A stretch of DNA of 64,000 nt from contig NC_061514.1 of NCBI RefSeq assembly GCF_022539505.1, forward strand, positions 215,163,837 to 215,227,836, written 5' to 3'. Source of the DNA: Lolium rigidum. Lineage: Eukaryota > Streptophyta > Magnoliopsida > Poales > Poaceae. Both the position numbers and the translations under genes were made by a program. The notes below the pieces were generated by a model. The model did no database searches. It worked only from the letters and a program-made list of their open reading frames with translations, and was not told where the DNA came from. Positions 11,514 through 23,114 of the stretch are shown piece by piece; the first letter of the stretch is position 1; each line of letters opens with the position of its first letter.

Positions 11514-14029
11514 TGATCATACTATTGTAAACACATGTAATGAATGCAGCGATCAAAACAATGGTAATGACATGAGTAAACAAATGAATCATAAAGCAAA
11601 GACTTTTCATGAATAGTACTTCAAGACAAGCATCAATAAGTCTTGCATAATAGTTAACTCATAAAGCAATAAATCAAAGTAAAGGTATTGAAGCAACACA
11701 ATGGAAGATTAAGTTTCAGCGGTTGCTTTCAACTTATAACATGTGTATCTCATGGATATTGTCAACATAGAGTAATATAACAGGTGCAATATGAAAGTAT
11801 GTAGGAATCAATGCACAGTTCACACAAGTGTTTGCTTCTTGAGGTGGAGAGAAATAGGTGAACTGACTCAACATTAAAAGTAAAAGAAAGGTCCTTCGCA
11901 GAGGAAAGCATCGATTGCTATATTTGTGCTAGAGCTTTTATTTTGAAAACAAGAAACAATTTTGTCAATGGTAGTAATAAAGCATATGTATCATGTAAAT
12001 TATATCTTACAAGTTGCAAGCCTCATGCATAGTATACTAATAGTGCCCGCACCTTGTCCTAATTAGCTTGGACTACCGGGATCATCGCAATACACATGTT
12101 TTAACCAAGTGTCACAAAGGGGTACCTCCATGCCGCTCTGTACAAAGGTCTAAGGAGAAAGCTCGCATTTTGGATTTCTCGCTTTTGATTATTCTCAACT
12201 TAGACATCCATACTGGGACAACATAGACAACGAGATAATGGACTCCTCTTTAATGCATAAGCATGTAGCAACAATTAGTGTTCTCATATGAGATTGAGGA
12301 TATATGTCCAAAACTGAAACTTCCACCATGATTCATGGCTTTAGTTAGCGGCCCAATGTTCTTCTCTAACAGTATGCATGCTCTAACCATTAAAGTGGTA
12401 GATCTCCCTTACTTCAGACAAGACGGACAAGCATAGCAACTCACATGATATTCAACAAAGAGTAGTTGATGGCGTCCCCAGAAAACATGGTTATCGCACA
12501 ACAAGCAACTTAATAAGAGATAAAGTGCATAAGTACATATTCAATACCACAATAGTTTTTAAGCTATTTGTCCCATGAGCTATATATTGTAAAGGTAAAG
12601 AATGGAAATTTTAAAGGTAGCACTCAAGCAATTTACTTTGGAATGGCGGAGAAATACCATGTAGTAGGTAGGTATGGTGGACACAAATGGCATAGTGGTT
12701 GGCTCAAGGATTTTGGATGCATGAGAAGTATTCCCTCTCGATACAAGGTTTAGGCTAGCAAGGTTATTTGAAACATACACAAGGATGAACCGGTGCAGCA
12801 AAACTCACATAAAAGACATATTGTAAACATTATAAGACTCTACACCGTCTTCCTTGTTGTTCAAAACTCAATACTAGAAATTATCTAGACTTTAGAGAGA
12901 CCAAATATGCAAACCAAATTTTAGCAAGCTCTAGGTGTTTCTTCATTAATGGGTGCAAAGTATATGATGCAAGAGCTTAAACATGAGCACAACAATTTCC
13001 AAGTATCAAATTATCCAAGACATTTTATCAATTACTACATGTAGCATTTCCCGATTCCAACCATATAACAATTTAACGAAGAAGATTCAACCTTCGCCAT
13101 GAATACTATGAGTAAAGCCTAAGGACATATTTGTCCACATGCAACAGCGGAGCGTGTCTCTCTCCCACACAATGAATGCTAGGATCCATTTTATTCAAAC
13201 AAAACAAAAACAAAAACAAACCGACGCTCCAAGCAAAGCACATAAGATGTGATGGAATAAAAATATAGTTTCGGGGAGGAACCCGATAATGTTGTCGATG
13301 AAGAAGGGGATGCCTTGGGCATCCCCAGGCTTAGACGCTTGAGTCTTCTTAAAATATGCGAGGGGTGAACCACCGGGGCATCCCCAAGCTTAGAGCTTTC
13401 ACTCTCCTTGATCATATCGTATCATCTCCCTCTCTTGATCCTTGAAAACTTCCTCCACACCAAACTCAAAACAACTCATTAGAGGGTTAGTGCATAATAA
13501 AAATTTACATGTTCAGAGGTGACATAATCATTCTTAACACTTCTGGACATTGCACAAAGCTACTTGGACATTAATAGAACAAAGAAATTCATCCATCATA
13601 GCAAAAGAGGCAATGCGAAATAAAAGGCAGAATCTGTCAAAACGAACGATCCGTAAAGACGGATTTTATTGAGGCACCAGACTTGCTCAAATGAAAATGC
13701 CCAAATTTAATGAAAGTTGCGTACATATCTGAGGATCACTCACGTTAATTGGCATAATTTTCTGAGTTACCTACAGAGAATTAGGCCCAGATTCGTGACG
13801 ACAAAAGAAATGCATTTCTGCGCGAGTAATCCAAATCTAGTATGAACCTTACTATCAAAGACTTTACTTGGCACAACAATGCAACAAAACTAAGATAAGG
13901 AGAGGTTGCTACAGTAGTAACAACTTCCAAGACTCAAATACAAAATAAAAGTACTGTAGCAAAATAAACACATGGGTTATCTCCCAAGAAGTTCTTTCTT
14001 TATAGCCATTAAGATGGGCTCGAGCAGTT
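11514..14029 (-). mobile_element. Element C noncoding interior
   Basis: About 2.5 kb with no long open frame. It is collinear with the noncoding interior of element A (about 29970-32280), including a GGGGATGCC/GGCATCCCC inverted repeat at 13306-13326 and a CATCCCCAAGCTTAG copy near 13378. Only short ORFs occur here and I do not call them genes. Confidence 0.75.
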
Positions 14030-14749
14030 TTAATGATGCACTCGCAAGAAATAGTATTTGAAGCAAAAGAGAGCATCAAGAGGCAAATTCAAAACACATT
14101 TAAGTCTAACATGCTTCCTATGCATAGGAATCTTGTAAATAAACAAGTTCATGAAGAGCAAAGTAACAAGCATAGGAAGATAAAACAAGTGTAGCTTCAA
14201 AAATTTCAGCACATAGAGAGGCATTTTAGTAACATGAAAATTTCTACAACCATATTCTCCTCTCTCATAATAACTTTCAGTAGCAACATGAGCAAACTCA
14301 ACAATATAACTATCAAATGAAACATTCTTATCATGAGTCTCATGCATAAAATTATTACTCTCCACATAAGCATAATCAGTTTTATTAGTTGTAGTGGGAG
14401 CAAATTCAACAAAGTAGCTATCATTATTATTCTCATCATCAAATATAGGAGGCATATTGTAATCATAATCAAATTTATCCTCCATAACAGGCGGTAACAA
14501 AAGACTACTATCATTATAATCATCATAAATAGGAGGCAAAGTATCATCAAAGTAAATTTTCTCCTCAATGCTTGGGGGACTAAAAAGATCATGAAAACTA
14601 GCTTCCCCAAGCTTAGAACTTTCTATATCATTAGCAACAATGGTATTCAAAGTGTTCATACTAATATGTTCCATGGGTTTTTTAATTTTCGCATCAAACC
14701 ATCCATGTCTTAAATCAGGAAATAGAATAAGAAGCTCATTGTTGTCCAT
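14030..14749 (-). CDS. Element C ORF with conserved membrane-type C-terminus
   Basis: A 239-codon frame starts MDNNELLILF, 137 bases downstream of the primer site. The N-terminal part is Asp/Asn-rich with repeated PPIxDD-like motifs. From about residue 140 it aligns with the last third of the element A ORF: YIVEF, then YYERG.YGCRN, then a hydrophobic segment around LFYLPMLVTL, then YKIPMHRK..RLKC. The hydrophobic run followed by basic residues is compatible with one membrane-spanning segment. No gag, protease, RT or integrase motif is visible. It is shorter than the A protein (472 residues) and may be truncated. Function unknown. Confidence 0.6.
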   Translation of the reverse strand: MDNNELLILFPDLRHGWFDAKIKKPMEHISMNTLNTIVANDIESSKLGEASFHDLFSPPSIEEKIYFDDTLPPIYDDYNDSSLLLPPVMEDKFDYDYNMPPIFDDENNNDSYFVEFAPTTTNKTDYAYVESNNFMHETHDKNVSFDSYIVEFAHVATESYYERGEYGCRNFHVTKMPLYVLKFLKLHLFYLPMLVTLLFMNLFIYKIPMHRKHVRLKCVLNLPLDALFCFKYYFLRVHH

Positions 14750-14885
14750 TATGCCAAACTAGTGTAAACAAGAAACAAAAAGATGCAATTGCGGGATCTA
14801 AAGGAAATAGCTTCGAGCACACACACAACGGTAACGAGAAAAGTACTTTACCCGGGACCGAAGTATGAGTGCCTTTTACCTTTCC

Positions 14886-14903
14886 TCCCCGGCAACGGCG
14901 CCG
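14886..14903 (-). other. Primer binding site (tRNA-Asp type) of element C
   Basis: On the minus strand it reads CGGCGCCGTTGCCGGGGA, one base off the consensus TGGCGCC form. It lies ten bases from the 5' LTR end. Confidence 0.8.
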
Positions 14904-14913
14904 GAAAAGTGCT

Positions 14914-16629
14914 TGATGTCTACGGGTGCTTCTATTCTTGTAGACAGTGTTGGGCCTCCAAGAGCGAGAGGTTTGTAGAACAGCGGCAAGTTTCCCTTAA
15001 GTGGATCACCCAAGGTTTATCGATCTCGGGGAGGAAGAGGTCAAAGATATCCCTCTCATGCAACCCCTGCAACCACAAAGCAAGAAGTCTCTTGTGTCCC
15101 CAACACACCTAATAGGTGCACTAGTTCGGCGAAGAGATAGTGAAATACAGGTGGTATGAATAAGTATGAGCAGTAGTAACGGCGCCGGAAAAGTGCTTGC
15201 TCGGCGTGTGGTTGATGGTAGTAATATTGCAGGAAGTAAAGATGCGATAGAAACGATGAAACAAGCAGCGATAGCGATATTTAGGAACAAGGCCTAGGGA
15301 TCATACTTTCACTAGTTGACACTCTCAACATTGATCACATAACGAGAATAAATAAATAGATGCTAGACTCTACACTCTCTTGTTGGATGATGAACACCAC
15401 TAACGTGTAGGATTACACGAACCCTCAATGCCGGAGTTAACAAGCTCCACAATATTCGATGTTCATATTTAAATAACCTTAGAGTGCACGACAGATCAAC
15501 ATAACCAAACCAAGTACTAACATAGCATGCACACTCTGTCACCTTCACGCTACGAAAGGAGGCATAGATCACATCAATACCATCATAGCAATAGTTAACT
15601 TCATAATCTACAAGAGATCACAATCATAGCCTACGCCAAGTACTACACGATGCACACACTTGTCACCATTACACCGTGCGGGAGGAATAAACTACTTTAA
15701 TAACATCACTAGAGTAGCACACGGATAAATTGTGATACAAAACACATTGCAATCATAAAGGGATATAAATAAGCACTTCACTATGCCATTCATAACGGTG
15801 AATAAGTATTCGTGAAATATAGCCTAAGAGACCCACACGGTGCACACACTGTCACCTTTACACACGTGGGACAAGGAGTCTCCCGGAGATCACATAAGTA
15901 AAACCCACTTGACTAGCACAATGACATCTAGATTACAAGCATCATCATATGAATCTCAATCATGTAAGGCAGCTCATGAGATTATTGTATTGAAGTACAT
16001 AGGAGAGAGATGAACCACATAGCTACCGGTACAGCCCCGAGCCTCGATGGAGAACTACTCCCTCCTCATGGGAGACAGCAGCGTTGATGAAGATGGCGGT
16101 GGTGTCGATGGAGAAGCCTTCCGGGGGCACTTCCCCGTCCGGCGGCGTGCCGGAACGGAGACTCCTGTCCCCCGGATCTTGGCTTCGCGATGGCGGCGGC
16201 TCCGGAAGGTTTTCTCCGGTTTCGTCGAACGTGATAGGGTTTTCGCGACGGAGGTTTTAAGTAGGCGGAAGGGCAGCCTCGGAGGGGCACGGTGGGCCCA
16301 CACACTAGGGGGAGCGGCCCCCCTGCCGGCCGCGCCGGGGTGGCGTGTGGGGCCCCCGGGGCTTCCCTCCGGCGGCTCTCGGGTGTTCGGAAGCTTCGTC
16401 CAATTATAAGACTGCGGGCGTTGATTTCGTCCAATTCGAGAATATTTCCTTACTAGGATTTACGAAACCAAAAACAGCGAGAAAACGAGGAGCGGCACTT
16501 CGGCATCTCGTCAATAGGTTAGTTCCGGAAAACGCATAATAATGACATAAAGTATGCATAAAACATGTAGATATCATCAATAATGTGGCATGGAACATAA
16601 GAAATTATCGATACGTCGGAGACGTATCA
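14914..16629 (-). mobile_element. Element C 5' LTR
   Basis: A 1,716-base LTR, TGATGTCTACGG to GACGTATCA. Its right end shares the A/B-type tail but the remainder is distinct. It interrupts the gag remnant of element B at 16630. Its partner 3' LTR is missing, removed by the deletion near 11514. Confidence 0.8.
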
Positions 16630-17198
16630 GCACCTTAGAGACATACATGAACTTTTGCTCCTTACCCACATAAGCTTTCTCCTTAAACTTAAGAGAAGAA
16701 AAAGTTGAACCCAAGGTTCCCATAGCTTCTTCAAGTTCACTAATCCTATGGGTTCGATTATCATGAGTAGCACAAGTTTCTAAAACGGCAATTCTCTCAT
16801 TAATTCCACTTAGAGTTTTATCAAGTTTATCAGTGTTATTAAGTAATATCCCCAATTTAGTCTCAACACTTGGAAGATTTTTCTCTATGGCTTCCAACTT
16901 TTTCATGACATCTTCAAGAGATATTTCAATTTTAGCTTCATTAACAGGTGATATTCCAACTAGACTCTCAATAGTGCAACTAGCTTCTAAAGCAGGAGTG
17001 CCTAGGAAATTACCTCCCGCAAGAATATCAAGAAAATACCTATTCCAGCTAGAGATACCAATAAAAGTTCCTAAGTAGGATAATAGTGGAGTGTTTCTTA
17101 GTGCACCGATGAGCATCACTAATTCTATACCAAGCATCTTTAAAACTTTCTCCCCCTTGTTGCTTAAACGAACGAACTTCAACTTCAGGATTACTCAT
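16630..17198 (-). pseudogene. Athila-like gag remnant of element B
   Basis: The minus-strand frame starts at 17198 (MSNPEVEVRS). It shows gag-type blocks FKDAWYRISDAHR and STIILLRNF, then a one-base frame change near 17070, then ISSWNR, LAGGNFLGTPALEA and ESLVG, followed by a Lys/Glu-rich coiled-coil stretch. This block order is that of Athila/Sabrina-type Gypsy gag. The frame is cut at 16630 by the element C LTR. It cannot give an intact capsid protein. Confidence 0.75.
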
Positions 17199-17439
17199 TT
17201 TAACAGTAGTAAATAAAGCAAACTAAATAAGGTAAAGTAAATGCAAGTAACTAATTTTTTGTGTTCTTGATATAGAGAAAGAAAACAAGACAGTAAATAA
17301 AATAAAGCAAGTAACTAATTTTTTTGTATTTTTGATATAGAGAAAGCAAACAAAGCAGTAAATAAAGTAAAGTAAAGCAAGACAAAAACAAAGTAAAGAG
17401 ATTGGATGTGGGAGACTCCCCTTGCAGCGTGTCTTGATC

Positions 17440-17457
17440 TCCCCGGCAACGGCGCCA
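17440..17457 (-). other. Primer binding site (tRNA-Asp) of element B
   Basis: TGGCGCCGTTGCCGGGGA on the minus strand, ten bases from the LTR end. It is the Athila-type primer site. Confidence 0.88.
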
Positions 17458-17467
17458 GAAAAATCCT

Positions 17468-19067
17468 TGTTGGCGTGTAGTTGACACACGTCTGTTGGGA
17501 ACCCCAAGAGGAAGGTGTGATACGCACAGCAGTAAGTTTTCCCTCAGTAAGAAACCAAGGTTATCGAACCAGTAGGAGTCAAGGGCCACGTGAAGGTTGT
17601 TGGTGACGGAGTGTAGTGCGGCGCAACACCAGGGATTCCGACGCCAACGTGGAACTCGCACAACACAATCACAATACTTTGCCCCAACTTAACAGTGAGG
17701 TTGTCAATCTCACCGGCTTGCTGTAAACAAAGGATTAAACGTATGGTGTGGAAAATGATGTTTGTTTGCGAAGAACAGTAGAGAACAGGGTTTGCAGTAT
17801 ATTGTATTTCAGATGTAAAAGAATAGACCGGGGTCCACAGTTCACTAGTGGTGTCTCTCCAATAAGATAAATAACATGTTGGGTGAACAAATTAAAGTTG
17901 GGCAATTGACAAATAGAGAGGGCATAACAATGCACATACATATCATGATGACTACTATGAGATTTAATCAGGGCATTACGACAAAGTACATAGACCGCTA
18001 TCCAACATGCATCTATGCCTAAAAAGTCCACCTTCGAGTTAGCATCCGCACCCCTTCCGGTATTAAGTTGCAAACAACGAGACAATTGCATTAAGTATGG
18101 TGCGTAATGTAATCAACACAAATATCCTTAGACAAAGCATTGATGTTTTATCCCTAGTGGCAACGAGCACATCCACAACCTTAGAACTTTCTATCACCGT
18201 CCCGCATTCAATGGAGGCATGAACCCACTATCGAGCATAAATACTCTCTCTTGGAGTTACAAGTATCAACTTGGCCGAGCCTCTACTAGCAACGGAGAGC
18301 ATGCAAGAACATAAACAACACATATATGATAGATTGATAATCAACTTGACATAGTATTCCATATTCATCGAATCCCAACAAACACAACATGTAGCATTAC
18401 AAATAGATGATCTTGATCATGTTAGGCAGCTCACAAGATCTAACATGATAGCACAAGAGGAGAAGACAACCATCTAGCTACTGCTATGGACCCATAGTCC
18501 AAGGATGAACTACTCACACATCAGTCCGGAGGCGATCATGGTGATGAAGAGTCCCCCGGGAGATGATTCCCCTCTCCGGCAGGGTGTCGGAGGCGATCTC
18601 CTGAATCCCCCGAGATGGGATTGGCGGCGGCGGCGTCTCTGGAACTTTTTCCGTATCGTGGCTCTCGGTAATAGGGTTCTCGCGACGGAGAGTATAAGTA
18701 GGCGGAAGGGCAGAGTCGGAGGAGGCACGAGGGGCCCACACCACAGGGTAGCGCGGGCCCCTCCTTGGCCGCGCCGGCCTGTGGTTTGGCCACCTCGTGG
18801 CCCCACTTCGTATGCTCTTCGGTCTTCTGGAAGCTCCGTGGAAAAATAAGACCCTGGGCGTTGATTTCATCCAATTCCGAGAATATTTCCTTTGTAAGAT
18901 TTCGAAACCAAAAACAGCAGAAAACGATAGCGGCTCTTCGGCATCTTGTCAATAGGTTAGTGCCGGAAAATGCATAATAATGATGTAAAGTGTGTATAAA
19001 ACATGTGAGTATTGTCATAAAAGTAGCATGGAACATAAGAAATTATAGATACGTTTGAGACGTATCA
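17468..19067 (-). mobile_element. Element B 5' LTR, complete
   Basis: A 1,600-base LTR with plus-strand ends TGTTGGCGTG and GACGTATCA, next to the tRNA-Asp primer site. It matches 9926-11513 with scattered substitutions. Confidence 0.87.
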
Positions 19068-19909
19068 GCAACTTCTCAATCAAATTGTGATCGGCCTCGA
19101 ACTCTACTTCGTTACTTTCAATCTCCTGCTTTTGCTTTCTAAGCATCTCATTCTTCTTTTGGACTCTCTTCTCTTAGTTCTGGAACTTCTTGTCCTGCGC
19201 TTGAAATTCCTCTTCTTGGGCCTTGATCATCTCTTCTAGCTCTTGTATCTTCTTGTCTCTCTCCTTGAGTTGACCGCATAGTTCATCATTCCTTAGTAGC
19301 TCAAAACAACTTTCCTCCTCGAGAGTATTGATGTGATTCTCTAAGTCCTGGAAGTGAAGTCGTTGACGCTTGACAACCTTTCTACCCGTTTTGCTTAACT
19401 AGATGGGAACGCCTTTCTCGTCACGCCTTCCAAAGGGAAAGGAGTAGTGGCCATTCAGTTCCGTCGAATGACGTCCACATAGGCGCCCTATAAGTTCCTG
19501 CATGACAATGCTAAGGTCCTTCTCCATGGAGTCGCTAACGAGGTTGATCACAATGTCATCAGTCTTCGGCTCGGTGTCACGTCCATGTTGAACCGCCTTG
19601 ACTCCCCAGCAACCTTCCTTGTTGAATCTCTTCAAAAGACTTCCCTTGATCAAAGGTACCGGTAGCTTCAACTCTTCAATGATGTCAAGAAGGCAAGCTC
19701 CAAAGCGAATATCCTTGAAGTCCTCGTCGGTGGTGTAGTTGAAGCTCGCCATCTTCAAGTTGGGGAGTAGAGATTAGAGGCATAAAACAAAATAAGTAAG
19801 GAAAGAATTACTAAAAATTAAGTGCATGAATAACTTAACAAAACAGAAAGTCCTATTTCTATGAAGTGTCTTTATCCAATCCTAGGGTCACGTCCTACAG
19901 TCAACATGT

Positions 19910-19921
19910 GCTCTGATACCA
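19910..19921 (-). other. Primer binding site (tRNA-iMet) of element E
   Basis: TGGTATCAGAGC on the minus strand, two bases downstream of an LTR terminus ending ATTACA. Confidence 0.82.
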
Positions 19922-19923
19922 TC

Positions 19924-22900
19924 TGTAATGACCTTGGATCGGGTAGGATCCTTAGTCCCTGTGATTAAGATGCTAGTCCCTGGATCATAAGCTAGCACTC
20001 ATAGTCGATGAAATACCATGTAAAACACAATGTCATTATTACACGAATCGAATAAATCCAGAGTTTAATTTATTACAACTTTGCATAGCTCAAGGCTAGC
20101 TCAAATAGAAGCAACGAAAAACTTAAGATAAATTGAGTCCATCAACGCCACATGCTCATTGAGTGTAGACCCGCGATCCTAGCGCACCTTTCTTCAACCT
20201 TCGTATTCTGCACATGAGTGCAGCCAATAGAATTGGTCAATACTTTGAATGTATGGCAAACTACACCAAGAAGGGGAAAATTGACTAAATCTACATGCAA
20301 GGCAGACAAGAGAACGCTTGAGGTTTATTTGCGTAAAGCCAATTTTTACAAAGTTAAAGAGAGAAAATCTTTTACCCTACTTTGCAAAATTTTGATAAAT
20401 AATATTGGTCGAGTGAAGCACATGGATATTACACACCGAGTGTCCAAATCAACCTAACACTTGGTTATGACACACCAAGTCCCGAGCACTTGGATATTAC
20501 ACGCCAAGGCCCCAAAACCCACCTATGAACGATATTACACACGCCATAGGGTTTTGAAAATTCCTTTGAAAAAAAAAGAGGAAATCCTTCAGAGGCTCCA
20601 TCCTTCAGATGCTCACAATTGTCCTGTTACCGTGGACACGGCTGATCGATCAGGTTAACACTCTCGAGAGGTTGCGCTCTTTACCCACAATTCATAACCA
20701 AGCCTTTTTGCCAAAATTCTTCATCTTCATTAAGGCCAGGACGAGGTCACGACGAAGCTTTTCCTTAGTAGCCCCTCCACCTTCCGGATCCGCCCATGCC
20801 CAAAATTCCTCCCGATGGCGGTACCCAGGCGAGATTTCCCACTAAGTACTTAGCCAAGACAGAGCCCATATTGTATTGTGGTTGCACTAGAAGCTTCCGA
20901 CATCTGGAACATGGTAGACTTCTTTGATCCTGGGCGGCAGTCCTCCACCGATTTCCACTCGTTGTCCCGTCAAAACCATTCCGCCCAGAAGAAAACTTAG
21001 TTTTATTTTGAAGGAGGATTTTGGGAGAAAAGTCGCGCTCATAAACAGAGCTCAAGTACTTAGAAAATTTTCTTGTTTCAAACCCCTTTCGATATTTACG
21101 TAGCATAAGCATAGAACTTAGAAAAAATTAGGCATTCCTATGGGCGGGATATCAAGTGGAATTATTTCTAAGTATAACTCTACTCATGGCAATCTACAAA
21201 ATATCACGCGACTTGCAAAATATTCACCAAGTAAAATCTGCCAAAACATCCTACACATGCATACTAATCATTTGAAGGAAAAAGACATGCATAGTAAAAA
21301 ACTTGGGACAACATGAACAAAGGTGTAACTTGCCTTGATCCGAACAACACTCTAAACAAAATTCCTCCTCAGCAGCACTCGCGTACTCCACACAGTCTAT
21401 CGCAAAGGTGAAAAATAATTCAATGAATAACCAATGCAACAATAATGTTTCACACTATATGCATGCATGCAATTATGATATAATGATAAAATACTTCAAA
21501 TTCGACCAAAATGTTATGCATCAAGTCTAACATGCAGGGAACATCCCAACATTGATTTTCAATATGTATTAATTAAATAAGATTTATATTATATGTTCAA
21601 ATTGAGGTTTAAGATTCAATATTACAAACGTGATAATTAGTTACTTATAATTCAAAAATTACAACTCCAAAGTGTAGATAAGGAAATTCTGAAACTAACG
21701 CAAAAAGAATCGATTAAAACGGAGTTACGGTTATTTAATTATGATTTTCGGAAGTATTCAGATTTCATTGTTTTTACGCACGGACGTGGCGCGTCCCGAA
21801 GCATCGGATCTCGATCTGATGGTTGTGGTGGTCCTCGGCTTCGGCTTCGGCTGGACTTCGGCTGGCAGCTTGGCTCGGCTTCGGCGGCTTCGGCGACACG
21901 TGAACGACAGAAATTAACCATGCTAATATACTAAATTCAATTTTTAACTGATAAATCAAAAATTCTATAATTTGCAAAACTAGTATCAGTGTATAGAGGA
22001 TTTAATTACGAAATCAACGCAAAAAATAAAATCTAAAACGGAGTTGGAGATTTAAAGTTACGAATTTTTGAAGTCTTAACATGTAAGATGAGCTAGCAGT
22101 TTCCGATCTGATCGGTCTATAGTTTCGCATGTGCTCTGGTAGAAAAGAAAAATTGGGGCACGTGGCATGATAAGCTGGTAACGGTTTAGCAAAAAGTAAT
22201 AGCAATCTGTGCTGTTCTGCGCTGAGAGGGTCGTGGCGTTACCGGTGAAAGACGAAGATGGACTGCCGTCGATATTGATGTCGATGTGGTGTCCTCCGGG
22301 CGGCAAAGGTGACGACGAGGTGCGGCTTGAGTAGAAGATCTTCCTCCCGTTCTCGTCAGCGATCCTCCTAGTCCCGAACAACGTCTATCTCCGGCTGAAA
22401 ACGATGAAGTCCGGCGAAACTCCGGCGACCTTGTCTAGTCGTTTCCGCGGTCCTGTGCGAGGGAAAAAGACGTGAGAAGGATGCGATCGACGATCTAGGA
22501 AGCTTGGAGAGAAGAGGGGAGGCAGGGAGGTCCTCGAACCTCGACTTCAAGTTCGCAGCGACGAACTCCAGCGAGATCGGAACGAGCTCTCAGGTGGTCT
22601 ACGGTTTGCGATTTTTGAAAAAACGGAGAGGGGCTGATGCGGGGGATTATATAGAGGGGATTTGGTGGAGTAGGGGTCACGAATTTGAACGGAATCGTTG
22701 CGATTTTCTGAGGATTTTCGAGTTGATAAGCAGTTCCGTATTCGTGCCAAACTCGGGCAGGAGGTTTAAGACGGTACGAGCAACGGCCCAGCTGTGAGCG
22801 TTGGCTGGAAAGAGAAGAGAGAGAAAAAAATAGAAAGGAAAATATGGGTTTGTTTGGTAAGTCGGATCCGGTCGTTCTGTTTTTTTGTTCTTTTTTTTTC

Positions 22901-23114
22901 TTTTCTTTTTGTTTGTTATTTCATATGAGCTATATAAATTTAAAAATAGTGAAACAAAGTTAGATAAAATCTGCGAAAAACATTTATTTAGATTTTAGCC
23001 CTAAGCATAATTTTGAAGTAATTTGGAAACCAAATGTGCAATTTTTAAAATAATATGCCATGATGATATGATGCATCTATTAACATCCTTAATTGTAAAT
23101 TTTGGGATGTTACA
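19924..23114 (-). mobile_element. Element E 5' LTR
   Basis: Plus-strand ends are TGTAATGACC and GGATGTTACA; on the minus strand the start is TGTAACATCCCAAAATT, a common Gypsy LTR opening. The primer site sits directly next to it. No second copy is in the window, so the 3.2-kb extent rests on termini alone. Imperfect copies of GATATTACAC recur at 20417-20550. Open frames inside are short and I assign none. Confidence 0.62.

Larger units (their letters stand above)
9926..19067 (-). mobile_element. Element B, Athila-like Gypsy, rearranged
   Basis: The element is bounded by B-type LTRs at 9926-11513 (3' copy, lacking its last bases) and 17468-19067 (5' copy). Flanking pentamers are GTAAC at 9921-9925 and GCAAC at 19068-19072, one mismatch, and excision restores the host reading frame. 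A tRNA-Asp primer site and gag remnant lie next to the 5' LTR. The rest of its interior has been replaced by element C and lost in a deletion ending at about 11514. Confidence 0.83.
9781..19758 (-). pseudogene. Element E coiled-coil ORF, split by element B
   Basis: On the minus strand the frame begins with an ATG at 19758 (MKMASFNY) and runs to 19068. It is interrupted by element B and resumes in frame at 9925, ending with a stop at 9781 after an acidic tail (EEEVDVDEEDK). Removing B and one copy of its duplication rejoins a continuous Glu/Lys/Gln-rich heptad-like coiled coil. Two in-frame stops, TAG at 19399-19401 and a TAA about 190 bases further on, break the frame. The ORF starts ~150 bases downstream of an initiator-Met primer site, the gag position. 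I do not recognise the family; a gag-like protein of a non-autonomous Gypsy element is the best reading. Confidence 0.65.

Noticed and set aside
19910..19921. tRNA-like sequences at this and the other primer sites
   Set aside because: They are 12-18-base complements of tRNA 3' ends next to LTRs, not tRNA genes.
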